Shown: one piece after another, positions 16,913-26,854 of the stretch | How the letters are laid out: the number at the start of each line of letters is the position of its first letter | How positions within the stretch are numbered: position 1 is the stretch's first letter | NCBI GenBank assembly: GCA_018064685.1 | Contig: JAGHUS010000150.1 | Span: forward strand, 1 to 45,596 | Source: Bacteroidales bacterium | GTDB lineage: Bacteria > Bacteroidota > Bacteroidia > Bacteroidales > Bacteroidaceae | Reading direction: 5' to 3' | DNA: 45,596 nucleotides | Translations under genes and position numbers: made by a program | The notes under the pieces: model-generated | What the model saw: only the letters and a program-made list of their open reading frames with translations | Told to the model about the DNA's origin: nothing | The model's database searches: none

Positions 16913-19069
16913 CTATGAATTCTGCTTGGCATACCATTTAAGCACATCACACGTCTTTGTCAGGTCGCGCACATTACGATGCTGAATCAGATACTCGTAG
17001 GCCGAGACGGCAGGATGGAACATCATGAACTTGTAGTGTAGCTCGTTGGTATCCCAATCCTGGTTGAGCGTCCAGAAACGCTCCTCACCAACAGGTACAC
17101 AAGCCAAACCATAGTAGATGTCGAAACGCATTTTCTCGGTCTTACAGTCCTTCAAGGCATTGTTCAGCTGCACACGAGCCTGAGCGCATAGTTTGTTGGG
17201 TACTTCATATTCCTCGAGCGAAACACCAAACTCACTCAATGCCCAGAGATCGCCATAGTTCGAAGCCTGGAACATACGCATAGCCATCTCAATCTCGTTC
17301 TTCGCCTTCATGTCGCCACTCAGCGTTTTGTTCTTGTTGATGAGGTTGACCATCGTCTCGCAGAACTCAACCTTCTTGTTCTCTGACCCATCCAACACCA
17401 TTTCCTCATCCACCTCGCCACGTTGCGTGCGGCGGAACGGGTCTTCGAATGTGAACTTACGGTCGTGCAGATAAGCACGCACATTGGTCGTTGCCAAATA
17501 TTTGGGAGTCAGCTTCTTCAGATAGAGCAAAGCCTGACCATACTTTCCTTCTCGTATCATCTTGGTACCCACAAGGTCTATCATGACCTGATCGTCCACC
17601 TTCACCTTCTTGATGAGCTGTTGTGCAAACATATCATTGGCATTCTTGCTCTTCAGACATTCATAGAAGGTGACCACCTCTTCCATCGAGGCATTATGGT
17701 TCAACTCACGGAACATCTCGTCCGACCAGGCACTCCAGCTTCCCTCGTGCGACTTTGCCAAGACCTGGTCCGACAGATTATATGCCACGAACAAGCCCTG
17801 CTTACAGCTATGCTTTGACAGATAATCAACGAGCAGCGGCTTGTAGGCATCCATCAGGAAGCAGTAGTTGGGGCAGTAGGTGCTATAGTAATTACGGTAA
17901 TCATCATCCGAAGGTATCTCGTCACCGTCAGGCAATTCATTGAGCGCACGATTGCAGAGCAGCATATAGTCGTCGGCCAACTCCTTCAAAAACTTATCAT
18001 TAGATACGATGGGAGCTGTATGGAGTTTGGCAAGCAGCAAGATGCGTTCGGCATTCTCCTTCTGAGTCGGCGTGCCTTTCCGCTTCATGGCCTCCTGTGC
18101 GCAGTCCAATGCCACCTTGTAGTCACCGTCCTTAAGATTCATCCAAGCCAATACACTTAGCCAGAGTATGTCATCGGCAGGCCTCTTCCCCACCATCTCC
18201 TTGCACAAAGCCTTGATGCGAGCACCATCTTTTTGCACATCCGTCTCCACACCATCTAAAAGATAAGTAGGACCAGTGATGTTTTCGTTGCAGCTGTAGA
18301 AGTTGGCATAATCCTGCAGGGCATATTGCAATGTTATCTGATTCTCGGGCGAAAGGTTATCGGCCAGTGACTTGATGCCATTATATCCCACATAGTGGTA
18401 CACACACCAACGGATGCTCTGCAGGTCGCCCAACTCGTTGTAGATGCGAAGCGCTGAGGCATAGTCGCGCTTCTGAAACAAAACACTGGCATAGTAACCC
18501 TTCAGTCGATTGGCCAAAGCCTTGTCGGTACAATGCTGAGCCTTATCGTTCCACTCCTTTTCTATCTTGTTGTAGTCGTGCAACAAAGCATACACACGCA
18601 TCTTCAGCAGTGACACACGATATTCGAAGGCACTGGGCACATCCTTCAATCCTGCCAACAAGCGGCGAGCCTTATCGGCAGACTTTTCAGTAGGCTCATA
18701 GTCCCACGACTCTACATTGGCATCCTGCACAGCGAAACAAGCAGTAAGGTATTTCCACGCGAAAGCATCCTTTTTGACGAGTTCGGTGAAAGCATTCTCT
18801 TCATACGAACCTTTCAAGAAACCAGCACAATAGGTATTGTTAAAGAAATCGCGTATGACATCCTGCTTCACCTTCTTGTTCAAGTAGTTGTACCAGAAGT
18901 TGACAGTTTCATTCTCATTGGATTTCATATAGCTGACATCATAATCGGGATGTGGCTTTACAATATGAAAACTGGAGGAACCCTCCCACATGGCGCATTC
19001 CATACAAGCCGAAACTTTGGAACTGAAGCCCAGTACCAAAGCTGTAACCATAATGATAAATTTCTTCAT
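16913..19069 (-). CDS. Large exported helical-repeat protein, unknown function
   Basis: A 718-residue protein with an N-terminal export signal. Residues 'VSAC' (cysteine 22) could be a lipobox, and the cysteine belongs to a 'CMEC' pair, so it is either a lipoprotein or a protein with a CxxC site. The rest is mainly alpha-helical with repeated pairs of amphipathic helices of TPR/Sel1-like spacing ('ALLHDYNKIEKEWND', 'LFQKRDYASALRIYNELG', 'NLKDGDYKVALDCAQEAM'). This fits a scaffold in the periplasm or outer membrane. I do not recognise the family. It sits in a four-gene minus-strand group of exported proteins. Confidence 0.72.
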   Translation of the reverse strand: MKKFIIMVTALVLGFSSKVSACMECAMWEGSSSFHIVKPHPDYDVSYMKSNENETVNFWYNYLNKKVKQDVIRDFFNNTYCAGFLKGSYEENAFTELVKKDAFAWKYLTACFAVQDANVESWDYEPTEKSADKARRLLAGLKDVPSAFEYRVSLLKMRVYALLHDYNKIEKEWNDKAQHCTDKALANRLKGYYASVLFQKRDYASALRIYNELGDLQSIRWCVYHYVGYNGIKSLADNLSPENQITLQYALQDYANFYSCNENITGPTYLLDGVETDVQKDGARIKALCKEMVGKRPADDILWLSVLAWMNLKDGDYKVALDCAQEAMKRKGTPTQKENAERILLLAKLHTAPIVSNDKFLKELADDYMLLCNRALNELPDGDEIPSDDDYRNYYSTYCPNYCFLMDAYKPLLVDYLSKHSCKQGLFVAYNLSDQVLAKSHEGSWSAWSDEMFRELNHNASMEEVVTFYECLKSKNANDMFAQQLIKKVKVDDQVMIDLVGTKMIREGKYGQALLYLKKLTPKYLATTNVRAYLHDRKFTFEDPFRRTQRGEVDEEMVLDGSENKKVEFCETMVNLINKNKTLSGDMKAKNEIEMAMRMFQASNYGDLWALSEFGVSLEEYEVPNKLCAQARVQLNNALKDCKTEKMRFDIYYGLACVPVGEERFWTLNQDWDTNELHYKFMMFHPAVSAYEYLIQHRNVRDLTKTCDVLKWYAKQNS

Positions 19070-19077
19070 ATTCTACT

Positions 19078-19150
19078 TGTCGTTTATTTAGTCGTTTGGG
19101 AAACTAGAAGATTTGTCGTTTGGGAAACTAGGAGATTAGCCGTTTAGCCG
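19078..19150. repeat. Intergenic repeats ('gtcgtttgggaaact' type)
   Basis: Three units related to those at 16797-16912 occupy the spacer upstream of the 718-residue protein. Confidence 0.7.
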
Positions 19151-19221
19151 TTATGTATATCAAAGCTGCTTTCCCATTATACGCCTCCTTAGGGGTAGGC
19201 GGGGGAGGGGGTCGTAGATTT

Positions 19222-20214
19222 TCAATTCTTATAGTAAATAATCTCTCGCACCACATCCGGTTTTATCTCGCCCAGTTTACGTATCATATCGTTGTTCAGT
19301 TCGTCATTGCTCTCTTCGCGTCTTATCATGTCGCCCGGCATAACACGCTGCCCCGCTTGGGTGGTAGTAGATGCCGTGATGGGGACCGACTGGTAGGTGC
19401 GCGAACGCCAATGTGTGCTGTCTATACGGACAAAGGCTGTTGTGTCGTTGAGCGGCAGACCTGGAGCCAGAAAGGCGAACTCGCCGGCACGGAAGACTAC
19501 GTTCCAAGAGAACAGTGGGAGTGCCAATGACAGAGGTAGCGAGTAGCTGGAGAGATGACGCAGATATGGTTCTACCGACTTACGACTGAGGATGGAGTTC
19601 TCCTCATCGACATCCAGCAAACGACCTGTGTTGTAGCACATCAGCACGCCACGATCGGCTGGTGGAGCCTCCATACCCAACTGATGCAGACGTATCGTGG
19701 TGCTCAGCGTCCTACCCTCTTTGTGCAGACGTTCTGCCATCGTCCTCAACACCTCGAAGTACACCTTCATGTTGCTCTGTGCCCAGTCATAATCAATCTG
19801 AACCTCCTTGCTCAATGGCAAACCATTCATCTGCATCACATCGTCCATGCGGGTCAGAATCTTATCGGCAATGAGCGAAGCCTTGTTCCCATCCTTCTGG
19901 GTGATGACGCCGGGAGCAATAAACACAACAGGCACTATCTCGACGTGCTTGACATCCTTTGCCGCTCCGATGTTCCTGATGGTGGATTCAGGACGCAAAC
20001 CGAGTTCGCAATCATTGGCATCGCCCACCACGTCGAACAACCTGACATACAAGGTTTTCACTCCCACACTGTTCATCCAGATCTTCTCTGCTTCGGTCAT
20101 GTCGAACGTCGTACGCCAATAATAAAGGCCATAGCTTTCGGGCTTAGCCTCCTCTGTGCTGCACGATGTAAACACCAGCAGCAAAGACAATATGGCAAGG
20201 AGTGTACGAATCAT
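19222..20214 (-). CDS. Hypothetical lipoprotein, possible TIM-barrel-like domain
   Basis: A 330-residue lipoprotein with the lipid-bearing cysteine at residue 18 in 'FTSC'. The mature protein begins 'YGLYYWRTTFDMTEAEKIWM', then 'VKTLYVRLFDVV' and 'VQIDYDWAQ', alternating strands and helices as in glycoside-hydrolase-like barrels such as the DUF3142 group. That likeness is weak and from memory. Its start lies 3 bp after the stop of the small lipoprotein gene at 20218, so the two are in one operon. Role unknown. Confidence 0.68.
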   Translation of the reverse strand: MIRTLLAILSLLLVFTSCSTEEAKPESYGLYYWRTTFDMTEAEKIWMNSVGVKTLYVRLFDVVGDANDCELGLRPESTIRNIGAAKDVKHVEIVPVVFIAPGVITQKDGNKASLIADKILTRMDDVMQMNGLPLSKEVQIDYDWAQSNMKVYFEVLRTMAERLHKEGRTLSTTIRLHQLGMEAPPADRGVLMCYNTGRLLDVDEENSILSRKSVEPYLRHLSSYSLPLSLALPLFSWNVVFRAGEFAFLAPGLPLNDTTAFVRIDSTHWRSRTYQSVPITASTTTQAGQRVMPGDMIRREESNDELNNDMIRKLGEIKPDVVREIIYYKN

Positions 20215-20217
20215 TCT

Positions 20218-20508
20218 TCAACGCGATACATGTGTAAGCACAGAGTCCACATATTCCTTTCCCAAAACACGTATCACGCTGTCAGCCTTCACCTTATCCT
20301 CGTCCGAGAGCGAAGACAGCCAATCGCGTGCATCATCCGAAACCATGCTTATCGAGTCACGCTGGTTGACAGCCATGGCATGTTGCAACTGCACGGCATA
20401 CTCTTTCGCCCTATCCTCCACGCTCATCGAGTTGAAGAGGTTGGCACAGCCCAGCAGTGTGCATACCGACACACCCGAAAAAAGCAAATATGTGAATCTT
20501 TTTTTCAT
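20218..20508 (-). CDS. Small hypothetical lipoprotein
   Basis: A 96-residue lipoprotein if started at the ATG at 20508, which gives a clean signal 'MKKRFTYLLFSGVS' and lipobox 'LLGC' (cysteine 21). A longer frame upstream would bury the signal and is not favoured. The mature region is helical and charged. It is the first gene of the minus-strand exported-protein cluster, 3 bp from the next lipoprotein gene. Function unknown. Confidence 0.7.
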   Translation of the reverse strand: MKKRFTYLLFSGVSVCTLLGCANLFNSMSVEDRAKEYAVQLQHAMAVNQRDSISMVSDDARDWLSSLSDEDKVKADSVIRVLGKEYVDSVLTHVSR

Positions 20509-20550
20509 ACGCAAAGAGGAAATCAAGTCAACCTGTAGTATTAATACTTG

Positions 20551-20558
20551 CAAAGTTA
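20551..20558 (-). promoter_or_regulatory. -7 box for the minus-strand lipoprotein cluster
   Basis: The minus strand reads TAACTTTG, a full TAnnTTTG match, 43 bases before the start of the small lipoprotein gene. No TTTG box lies at the right distance. Confidence 0.45.
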
Positions 20559-20690
20559 ATAATAAATTGTTAAAACGCGGACATTTCGACATCAAAATAC
20601 GAAATAAGCCTCAGACTTTAACAATCATTTAATAAAAAATCGACAGAATCATGCCTTTGCTCGAAAAAATCGCACTTGAAGCATCGTTTC

Positions 20691-20722
20691 TTTGCATTTT
20701 ATAACAATAATGTGTATTTTTG
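20691..20722 (+). promoter_or_regulatory. Bacteroidota promoter of the BASS transporter gene
   Basis: TTTG at 20691-20694, a 20-bp spacer, and TATTTTTG at 20715-20722 match consensus exactly. It probably also drives the pectate lyase gene 44 bp beyond the transporter. Confidence 0.8.
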
Positions 20723-20752
20723 CAAAAAATAAGTAAAAACGAATATCGCTGA

Positions 20753-21754
20753 ATGAAACATATTAGTGATTTTCTCAGTCAGAAGGCCAGTCTCTTCATC
20801 ATCCTTATAGCCATAACCACATTCGAGTTTCCTATACTTTTCGAGTGGGTGAAGGGTGATGTACAGACCGTCATCCTGGGCATCATTATGCTCAGCATGG
20901 GCCTCACGCTCACACCTCAGGACTTCAAAGCGTTGGCCAAGCGTCCGCTGGACATTCTCATTGGATCGGTGGCGCAGTTCAGCATCATGCCCCTTGTGGC
21001 ATACGGCCTCACATGGCTCTTCTCGCAGGTTCCCGCCTTCGCCCCCTACTCCACCGCTATGGCTATTGGCATCATCCTGGTAGGTTGCTGTCCCGGTGGC
21101 GTATCGAGCAATATCATGTCGTTCCTCTGTCATGGCGACGTAGCCTATTCGGTGGGTATGACTTGTGTCAGCACCCTTGCCGCTCCCATCCTCACACCCT
21201 TGCTCGTGTTATGGTTGGCCGGCGAACGCGTGGATGTCGATGCCATGGGCATGTTCAAACAGATACTTATCGTAACGATCATCCCCATCGCTATTGGCTT
21301 CATGCTCAACCTGTTCCTAGGCAACACCAAGAGCTTTAAGAGCATACAGAGCTGCATGCCAGGCGTGTCGGTCATCTGTCTGGCGTGCATCGTGGGAGGC
21401 GTCGTCACTCAGGTGCACGATCCACTGTTGGAGAATGGCCTCCTTCTCTTCTTCCTCACTTTCGGAATGGTGTTGTGCCACAACACGATAGGCTACCTTT
21501 TGGGCTACTTCGTGGGTCGAATCTTCGGTTTCAACACAGCCAAGAAGCGCACAATCAGCATAGAGGTGGGAATGCAGAATGCCGGACTCGGCACCAATCT
21601 GGCCACGACCTTCTTCATGGCCACAAATCCCATGGCCGTCGTTCCTTGTGCCATCTCCTGTGCATGGCACTCCATCAGCGGAACCATCCTTGCCAATATT
21701 TTTGCGTTAAGAGACAGGAAATCAGCATCTAAAACGAAGACTTCAGTTTGCTGA
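20753..21754 (+). CDS. Bile acid:sodium symporter (BASS) family transporter
   Basis: A 333-residue inner-membrane protein with about nine or ten hydrophobic segments. 'GLTLTPQDFKAL' (about 50-61), 'GCCPGGVSSNI' (about 111-121) and 'EVGMQNAGLGTNLA' (about 263-276) are family hallmarks around the sodium and substrate sites. Bacterial members carry varied organic anions, so bile acid should not be assumed. Here it is followed closely by a pectate lyase, so a sugar acid or other organic acid is possible, but the sequence does not show it. Confidence 0.85.
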   Translation: MKHISDFLSQKASLFIILIAITTFEFPILFEWVKGDVQTVILGIIMLSMGLTLTPQDFKALAKRPLDILIGSVAQFSIMPLVAYGLTWLFSQVPAFAPYSTAMAIGIILVGCCPGGVSSNIMSFLCHGDVAYSVGMTCVSTLAAPILTPLLVLWLAGERVDVDAMGMFKQILIVTIIPIAIGFMLNLFLGNTKSFKSIQSCMPGVSVICLACIVGGVVTQVHDPLLENGLLLFFLTFGMVLCHNTIGYLLGYFVGRIFGFNTAKKRTISIEVGMQNAGLGTNLATTFFMATNPMAVVPCAISCAWHSISGTILANIFALRDRKSASKTKTSVC

Positions 21755-21797
21755 TAGTAAAGAGTAGAAATATAAAACTACACAACACCACTCGATT

Positions 21798-24700
21798 ATG
21801 AAAAAAAGAACCATTATAGCCGCTTGCATGCTGGCACTGTCTGGCATAGCACAACAGGCACAAGCCCAACAACTTGCATTCCCCGAGGCTCAGGGCTGGG
21901 GCCGCTATGCACAGGGAGCTCGTGCCGTGACAAGTCCTACCGTTTATCACGTCACCAACCTGAACGACTCGGGTGCCGGTTCGTTTCGCGACGCCGTATC
22001 GCAACCTGGCCGCATCGTGGTCTTCGACGTGTCGGGCGTCATCAACATCAATTCGCGCATCAGCTTTGCTCGTAACATCTACGTGGCCGGACAGACAGCG
22101 CCGGGCGAGGGTGTCACCATCTATGGCGACGGCGTCAGTTTCTCGGCTGCCGACAACATCATCTGCCGCTATCTGCGTGTCCGCATGGGACATGGCGGCA
22201 CCGATGGCAAGGACTGTGCCGGCATAGCCAGCGGCACGAACATGATCTTCGACCACTGCTCCTTCTCATGGGGACTGGACGAGACCTTCTCCATCAACCC
22301 CGACGGCAAGGGTGCCATAGGCGACATCACCATACAGAACTGCATCGTGGGTCAAGGACTTATGACCCACTCGGCCGGCGGACTGATGCAGGCCGACAAC
22401 GTCACGCTCTATCGCAACCTCTACTGCGACAACTCTACGCGAAACAACAAGGTGAAGGGCAAGAACCAGTATGCCAATAACATCGTCTACAACTGGAAGA
22501 ACGGAGCCTACCTGATGGGGGGCAGCGACTCGAACGTCAACTCGTATGCCAACATTCAGTCCAACCTCTTCATCAACGGTCCTTCGGGCGGAGGCAACGC
22601 CTTCACCGAGGCAAGTGCTAAGTTCAACTGCTATGCCATCGACAACTGGCAGGACAACAACTGCGACGGCAAGCTCAACCCCTTCGAGGTGACCAACTAC
22701 AGCAGTGCCAATCGTGTCTCCACGCCCTACGACTATCCCAAGTTGCCTCTCTATAAGGGAACCGAACTGATAGAGAAACTCTTGCCCACGGTGGGAGCCT
22801 CACTGCCCTATCGCGACCAGAGCGACTGCTACATGATAGACGAGGTGATGTCCTTTGGCACCGACGGTGCACTCATCACCTACGAGACAGCTCTCCCCAT
22901 CGGTGCTCCATCGGCATGGACATGGTGGAAGAACGCAAAGGACAAAGACAGCGACAACGACGGTATGCCCGACTGGTGGGAGGAGGCCAACGGCACAAAT
23001 GCCAAGGCCAACGACGCCTGCACGAAGGCCAGCAACGGCTACCTGAACATCGAGAACTACATCAACTCCATCACTGCCGACAACCGTCAGTTCTTCCTGC
23101 GCCAACCCATCACCATGAGTCAGAAGAACGCCACTTCGTCTACCATCACCCTGGCATGGCGCGACTACACCTATGCCGAGGACGGCTTCGCACTTGAGGT
23201 GCAGGAGGACGGCACTTGGAAGGAGATGGGACGTGCCGAGGCCAACAAGACCAGTTACACCATCAGCGGCTTGGAACCCGGTACATCTTATAATATACGC
23301 ATGCGCGCATACGCGAAGCACGATGGCGAGGAGACCTACTCCAGCTACACCCCCGTCCAGAGCATGATGACACGTCCGCTCGACGTGGGCATGGTGGACA
23401 TCGACAACTTCGTGGCTCAGAACACAATGAGCACCCAGCAGACACAGCTCGATGCCACCACAACACAGTGGCAAGAGGGCAATACGCTGCAGGATGGCAA
23501 CAACGTGCTGCTCAACACCGACGGCGAACAGACACTGACCATCTCGGGCAACGTCTCTCCCGCAGCCGTCGTGGTGAATGGCACTGGCAAGCTTACCATC
23601 AGCGGAACGGGTAGCATCGACGGAGAGACAACCTCCGTCAACAAGGCCAACAGCGGCACACTGGTGCTGAGCAACAAGAACGGCTATAAGGGTGCGACGG
23701 TCAACCACGAGGGCAACATAGAGTTTGCTTCTATCGCCAACGGCGGCACAACTTCGGCCATAGGTGCCTCACTGCCCTTCGCACAGAACTGGATCTTCGA
23801 CGGCGGAACATACACATACACAGGCGGTTCAGCATCGTCCAACCGTGCCGCACGCATAGACCGTCCCTCTACACTCGCCATTGCCAACAGCGCCACTACG
23901 CTGACCATGAGTGGTATCTTCGAGGGTAACAGCCAGCTCACTATCGACGGAAAGGGCACACTCTCTATTGCCAATGCCGACTTCTTCGGCTACAAGGGAG
24001 CCACCCGTCTGAAAGGCGGTAAGGTGTATCTCAGCGACACCGAGAATGCCTGCAAGGCACTGGGCGAATCGGGCAAGAAGTTCATCATGGCAGGCGGCTG
24101 TCTGCAGTTCGCCAGCAAGAACGAAGACTACCAGAACCTCAACTTCCCCATCGAGGTGGAGGACGGTACTACCAGCATTCTCTCTATGCCCACCCACTGC
24201 TACATGAAGTCGGTCATCACGGGCAACGGCACGCTGCAATTCGACATCCCCTACGTTCGAGCCTACCTGCGTCCCGATCTGAGCAACTTCACCGGTACGC
24301 TCATCGGTAACGCCAACAAGGGCAGTGGTCTCTTCTATAACGAGACTCAATGGAATGCTCCCAAGACACGCTTCGAGATAAAGAACGGCATCACGCTGTC
24401 GTCATGGGCATCGAACGCCGTCAACATCCTGGGTGGCTTGTCGGGCGATGCAGGATCTTATCTGGCCGGCACGAGCAAGCAGAGCAAGGGCTTCACCTGT
24501 ACGTGGGAAGTCGGTTCGGCCAACACCGACGAGACCTTCCATGGCGTCATCAATAACCTTCCCGCTGGTGGCAACGCAGCCTATTCGGGAACAACGAGCA
24601 TCGTCAAGAACGGTACGGGCATCTGGCGTCTTACGGGCAACAACGTATACAGCGGAACGACGGCTGTGAAGGGCGGAACACTCATCGTGAACGGTAACAA

Positions 24701-25850
24701 CTCGGGCACGGGAGCTGTAAGCGTAGCCGCCAACGCCACGCTGAAGGGTACTGGTACCGTAGCCGGAAAGGTGACGGCATCGAGCGGTTCGACCGTTTAT
24801 GCCGGCGACGAGGAGGTGAACCAGAGCGTACTCAAACTGTCCGGCGGCTTGGCTTTGCAGAAGGGCAGCCACCTGGTCATTCCCGTCAAGAAGAAGGAGA
24901 ACGGTGGCGTGCAGAGCAATCTGATTCGCGTAAGTGGAGCGCTGAGCATCACCACGGGTGCCGTCCTGGATATCGACCTCTCAGAGGCTGCCGGTCATGA
25001 GTTCAAGGCTGGCGACGTCATCTGCGTCTTCAACAACACTTCGCTGATAACCAGCAAGACGGGCAAGTTCACCACTTTCTCGCCCGAGTCACCAGGCGAG
25101 GGTCTGCACTGGGACACCACCACCCTGCTCTCCGACGGCAATCTGCGCGTCATCCGCGACGGCGAGGTATATGAGGGTGGCGACACGCCAGCCGAGGAGA
25201 CCAAGAAAGCCAAGCTGGAACATACTGCCAGCGTACAGGGCGGCAGCAACACGCCTGGCAAGTTCCTCGACCAAAACGAGCATTACTACAACAATTGGGG
25301 CGCAGCAGCCTGGGCAGCGCAGGCATACGCTGAATTCAGCTTCGACATTCCCGAAGGTGCTGAGGTGACAGAGGCCACCTACAAGGTTACGGTGAACTGT
25401 GCACGCGGCACGCGCAACTTCGACGTCTGCTACCTGCCCGCCGGTTCACCACGCATCACCAGCACTGCCACCATCCCCGAACTATGTGCCAAGCGTGGCA
25501 CGGAGGTAGCCACATACAGCGACATCACCACCAACTACGTCACCAAAAGCATCAACGTGACGAAGGCGGTGAAGGAGATACAAGCTGCCGGACAGAACTA
25601 CATCACCTTCATCATGTCCAACGGTGCTGCGGGTGGCAACATCTACGGCAAAGGCAACGCGGCAAATGCTCCCTCGCTCACCATCACCACCTATCGCGAT
25701 CCCAGCACCGTGGGCATCATCGATGAGGAGAGTGGTAACGAGTCATTCATGCAGACAAACGAATGGTATGACCTGAGCGGACGACGTGTAAAAAGCAAAG
25801 ATGTAAAGAAGGGTATCTTCGTCAACAACGGCAGAAAGATAGTAAGATAA
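21798..25850 (+). CDS. Modular secreted pectate lyase (PL1, FN3, beta-repeat, DNRLRE-like)
   Basis: A 1350-residue surface enzyme with a signal peptide at 1-24. The N-terminal parallel beta-helix (about 27-430) is PL1-like: 'GSFRDAV', 'IYVAGQTAPG' and 'DHCSFSWGLDETFSI' near 152-166. A fibronectin type III domain follows (about 440-530), then a long Gly/Thr/Asn-rich region (about 560-1120) with autotransporter-type strand repeats ('GIWRLTGNNVYSGTTAV' near 940). A DNRLRE/CBM96-like sandwich lies at about 1135-1290. The end, 'YDLSGRR...GIFVNNGRK', is a type IX sorting tail. The lyase leaves unsaturated ends, the substrate of the GH105 module encoded upstream. Confidence 0.87.
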   Translation: MKKRTIIAACMLALSGIAQQAQAQQLAFPEAQGWGRYAQGARAVTSPTVYHVTNLNDSGAGSFRDAVSQPGRIVVFDVSGVININSRISFARNIYVAGQTAPGEGVTIYGDGVSFSAADNIICRYLRVRMGHGGTDGKDCAGIASGTNMIFDHCSFSWGLDETFSINPDGKGAIGDITIQNCIVGQGLMTHSAGGLMQADNVTLYRNLYCDNSTRNNKVKGKNQYANNIVYNWKNGAYLMGGSDSNVNSYANIQSNLFINGPSGGGNAFTEASAKFNCYAIDNWQDNNCDGKLNPFEVTNYSSANRVSTPYDYPKLPLYKGTELIEKLLPTVGASLPYRDQSDCYMIDEVMSFGTDGALITYETALPIGAPSAWTWWKNAKDKDSDNDGMPDWWEEANGTNAKANDACTKASNGYLNIENYINSITADNRQFFLRQPITMSQKNATSSTITLAWRDYTYAEDGFALEVQEDGTWKEMGRAEANKTSYTISGLEPGTSYNIRMRAYAKHDGEETYSSYTPVQSMMTRPLDVGMVDIDNFVAQNTMSTQQTQLDATTTQWQEGNTLQDGNNVLLNTDGEQTLTISGNVSPAAVVVNGTGKLTISGTGSIDGETTSVNKANSGTLVLSNKNGYKGATVNHEGNIEFASIANGGTTSAIGASLPFAQNWIFDGGTYTYTGGSASSNRAARIDRPSTLAIANSATTLTMSGIFEGNSQLTIDGKGTLSIANADFFGYKGATRLKGGKVYLSDTENACKALGESGKKFIMAGGCLQFASKNEDYQNLNFPIEVEDGTTSILSMPTHCYMKSVITGNGTLQFDIPYVRAYLRPDLSNFTGTLIGNANKGSGLFYNETQWNAPKTRFEIKNGITLSSWASNAVNILGGLSGDAGSYLAGTSKQSKGFTCTWEVGSANTDETFHGVINNLPAGGNAAYSGTTSIVKNGTGIWRLTGNNVYSGTTAVKGGTLIVNGNNSGTGAVSVAANATLKGTGTVAGKVTASSGSTVYAGDEEVNQSVLKLSGGLALQKGSHLVIPVKKKENGGVQSNLIRVSGALSITTGAVLDIDLSEAAGHEFKAGDVICVFNNTSLITSKTGKFTTFSPESPGEGLHWDTTTLLSDGNLRVIRDGEVYEGGDTPAEETKKAKLEHTASVQGGSNTPGKFLDQNEHYYNNWGAAAWAAQAYAEFSFDIPEGAEVTEATYKVTVNCARGTRNFDVCYLPAGSPRITSTATIPELCAKRGTEVATYSDITTNYVTKSINVTKAVKEIQAAGQNYITFIMSNGAAGGNIYGKGNAANAPSLTITTYRDPSTVGIIDEESGNESFMQTNEWYDLSGRRVKSKDVKKGIFVNNGRKIVR

Positions 25851-25874
25851 CAAATGCCTTTGCATAAAATCAAA

Positions 25875-25955
25875 CAACCAGTTTCCTAAACGACTAAACA
25901 ACTAGTCAACTAAACGACTAAACGACTAAACGACTAGTCCACTAAACAACTAAAT
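25875..25955. repeat. Intergenic octad repeats ('taaacgac' type)
   Basis: About eight 8-bp units 'taaacgac' or 'taaacaac', with 'tagtc' insertions, fill most of the spacer between the pectate lyase and caspase genes. Confidence 0.8.
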
Positions 25956-25964
25956 AAATAAACA

Positions 25965-26678
25965 ATGAAGAAGTTTCTAATCCTACTACTATTCGCCTTG
26001 TCGCTGCAGCTGCAGGCTAAAGTCTATCTTGTAGCCGTAGGCATCAGCGACTATCCCGGTACTGTCAACGACCTGAGCCTTTGCGACGGTGATGCACGCG
26101 ACCTGGCCGCACTATACAAGAAGAACAACCAGGCCGAGACTATCCTGCTGTGCAACAGCAAGGCCACCACGGCAGCCGTAACGCAGGCTATGAAGAATCT
26201 CTTTCGGAAGGCGCAGGCCAACGATATCGTGGTGCTCTTCTACAGCGGGCATGGCGAGAAGAAAGGTCTCTGTCTATACGACAAGACACTCACATTCAAA
26301 GAGATAATGAAGATATTCGACAGTCTGAAGTGCAAGAACAAGATGATATTCTCCGACTCATGCTTCTCGGGCTCTCTGCGCAGCAAAGCTACACTTCAAG
26401 CCTCCGACGTGCAACTCACCAACAACGTGATGTTCTTCCTCGGTTCGCGCAGCAACGAGTATAGCATCGAGAATGGTTCGGAGTTCACCAACAGCTATTT
26501 CACCCATGCCCTCATACGAGCTCTGTCAGGTAAGGCCGACACCAATCGCAACCGTATCATCTCGGCCAAAGAACTCTTCACCTATGTCAGCAAGCATGTC
26601 AAGGAGTACTCCGACGATCAGCAACACCCAGTAATGTGGGGACACTTCAGCGACGACATGCCAGTGATGAAGTGGTAG
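25965..26678 (+). CDS. Secreted caspase-like peptidase (C14 family)
   Basis: A 237-residue protein with a signal peptide (about 1-18) and a single caspase-fold domain. The catalytic dyad is visible: His96 in 'FYSGHGEKKG' and Cys133 in 'SDSCFSGSL'. 'VAVGISDYP' opens the fold as in metacaspase-like enzymes. Nothing follows the domain, so it is a minimal exported form. Bacterial members cleave after basic residues and often need calcium, though this is not shown here. An acidic lipoprotein with EF-hand-like loops is encoded 176 bp downstream. Substrate unknown. Confidence 0.82.
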   Translation: MKKFLILLLFALSLQLQAKVYLVAVGISDYPGTVNDLSLCDGDARDLAALYKKNNQAETILLCNSKATTAAVTQAMKNLFRKAQANDIVVLFYSGHGEKKGLCLYDKTLTFKEIMKIFDSLKCKNKMIFSDSCFSGSLRSKATLQASDVQLTNNVMFFLGSRSNEYSIENGSEFTNSYFTHALIRALSGKADTNRNRIISAKELFTYVSKHVKEYSDDQQHPVMWGHFSDDMPVMKW

Positions 26679-26689
26679 AGTCTTATCGG

Positions 26690-26775
26690 TTTTGAGGTTA
26701 TGAGGTTTTGAGGTTATGAGGTTTTGAGGTTATGAGGTTATGAGGTTTTAAGGTTATGGGGGGTTAAGGTTATTT
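26690..26775. repeat. Intergenic octad repeats ('gaggttat' type)
   Basis: About nine 8-bp units of 'gaggtttt/gaggttat' occupy the gap between the caspase and lipoprotein genes. Confidence 0.8.
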
Positions 26776-26854
26776 CCTTATTCTGTAAAACCAAATAACC
26801 GAAAAGCCGAAAGCTCAAATTTCAATAAAACGTAAAAAACAAAAATACAGAATA

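Noticed and set aside
19555..20538. Plus-strand open frame of 327 codons
   Set aside because: It overlaps two minus-strand lipoprotein genes with proper signals. Its product is rich in His, Gln and Cys, typical of a mirror frame.
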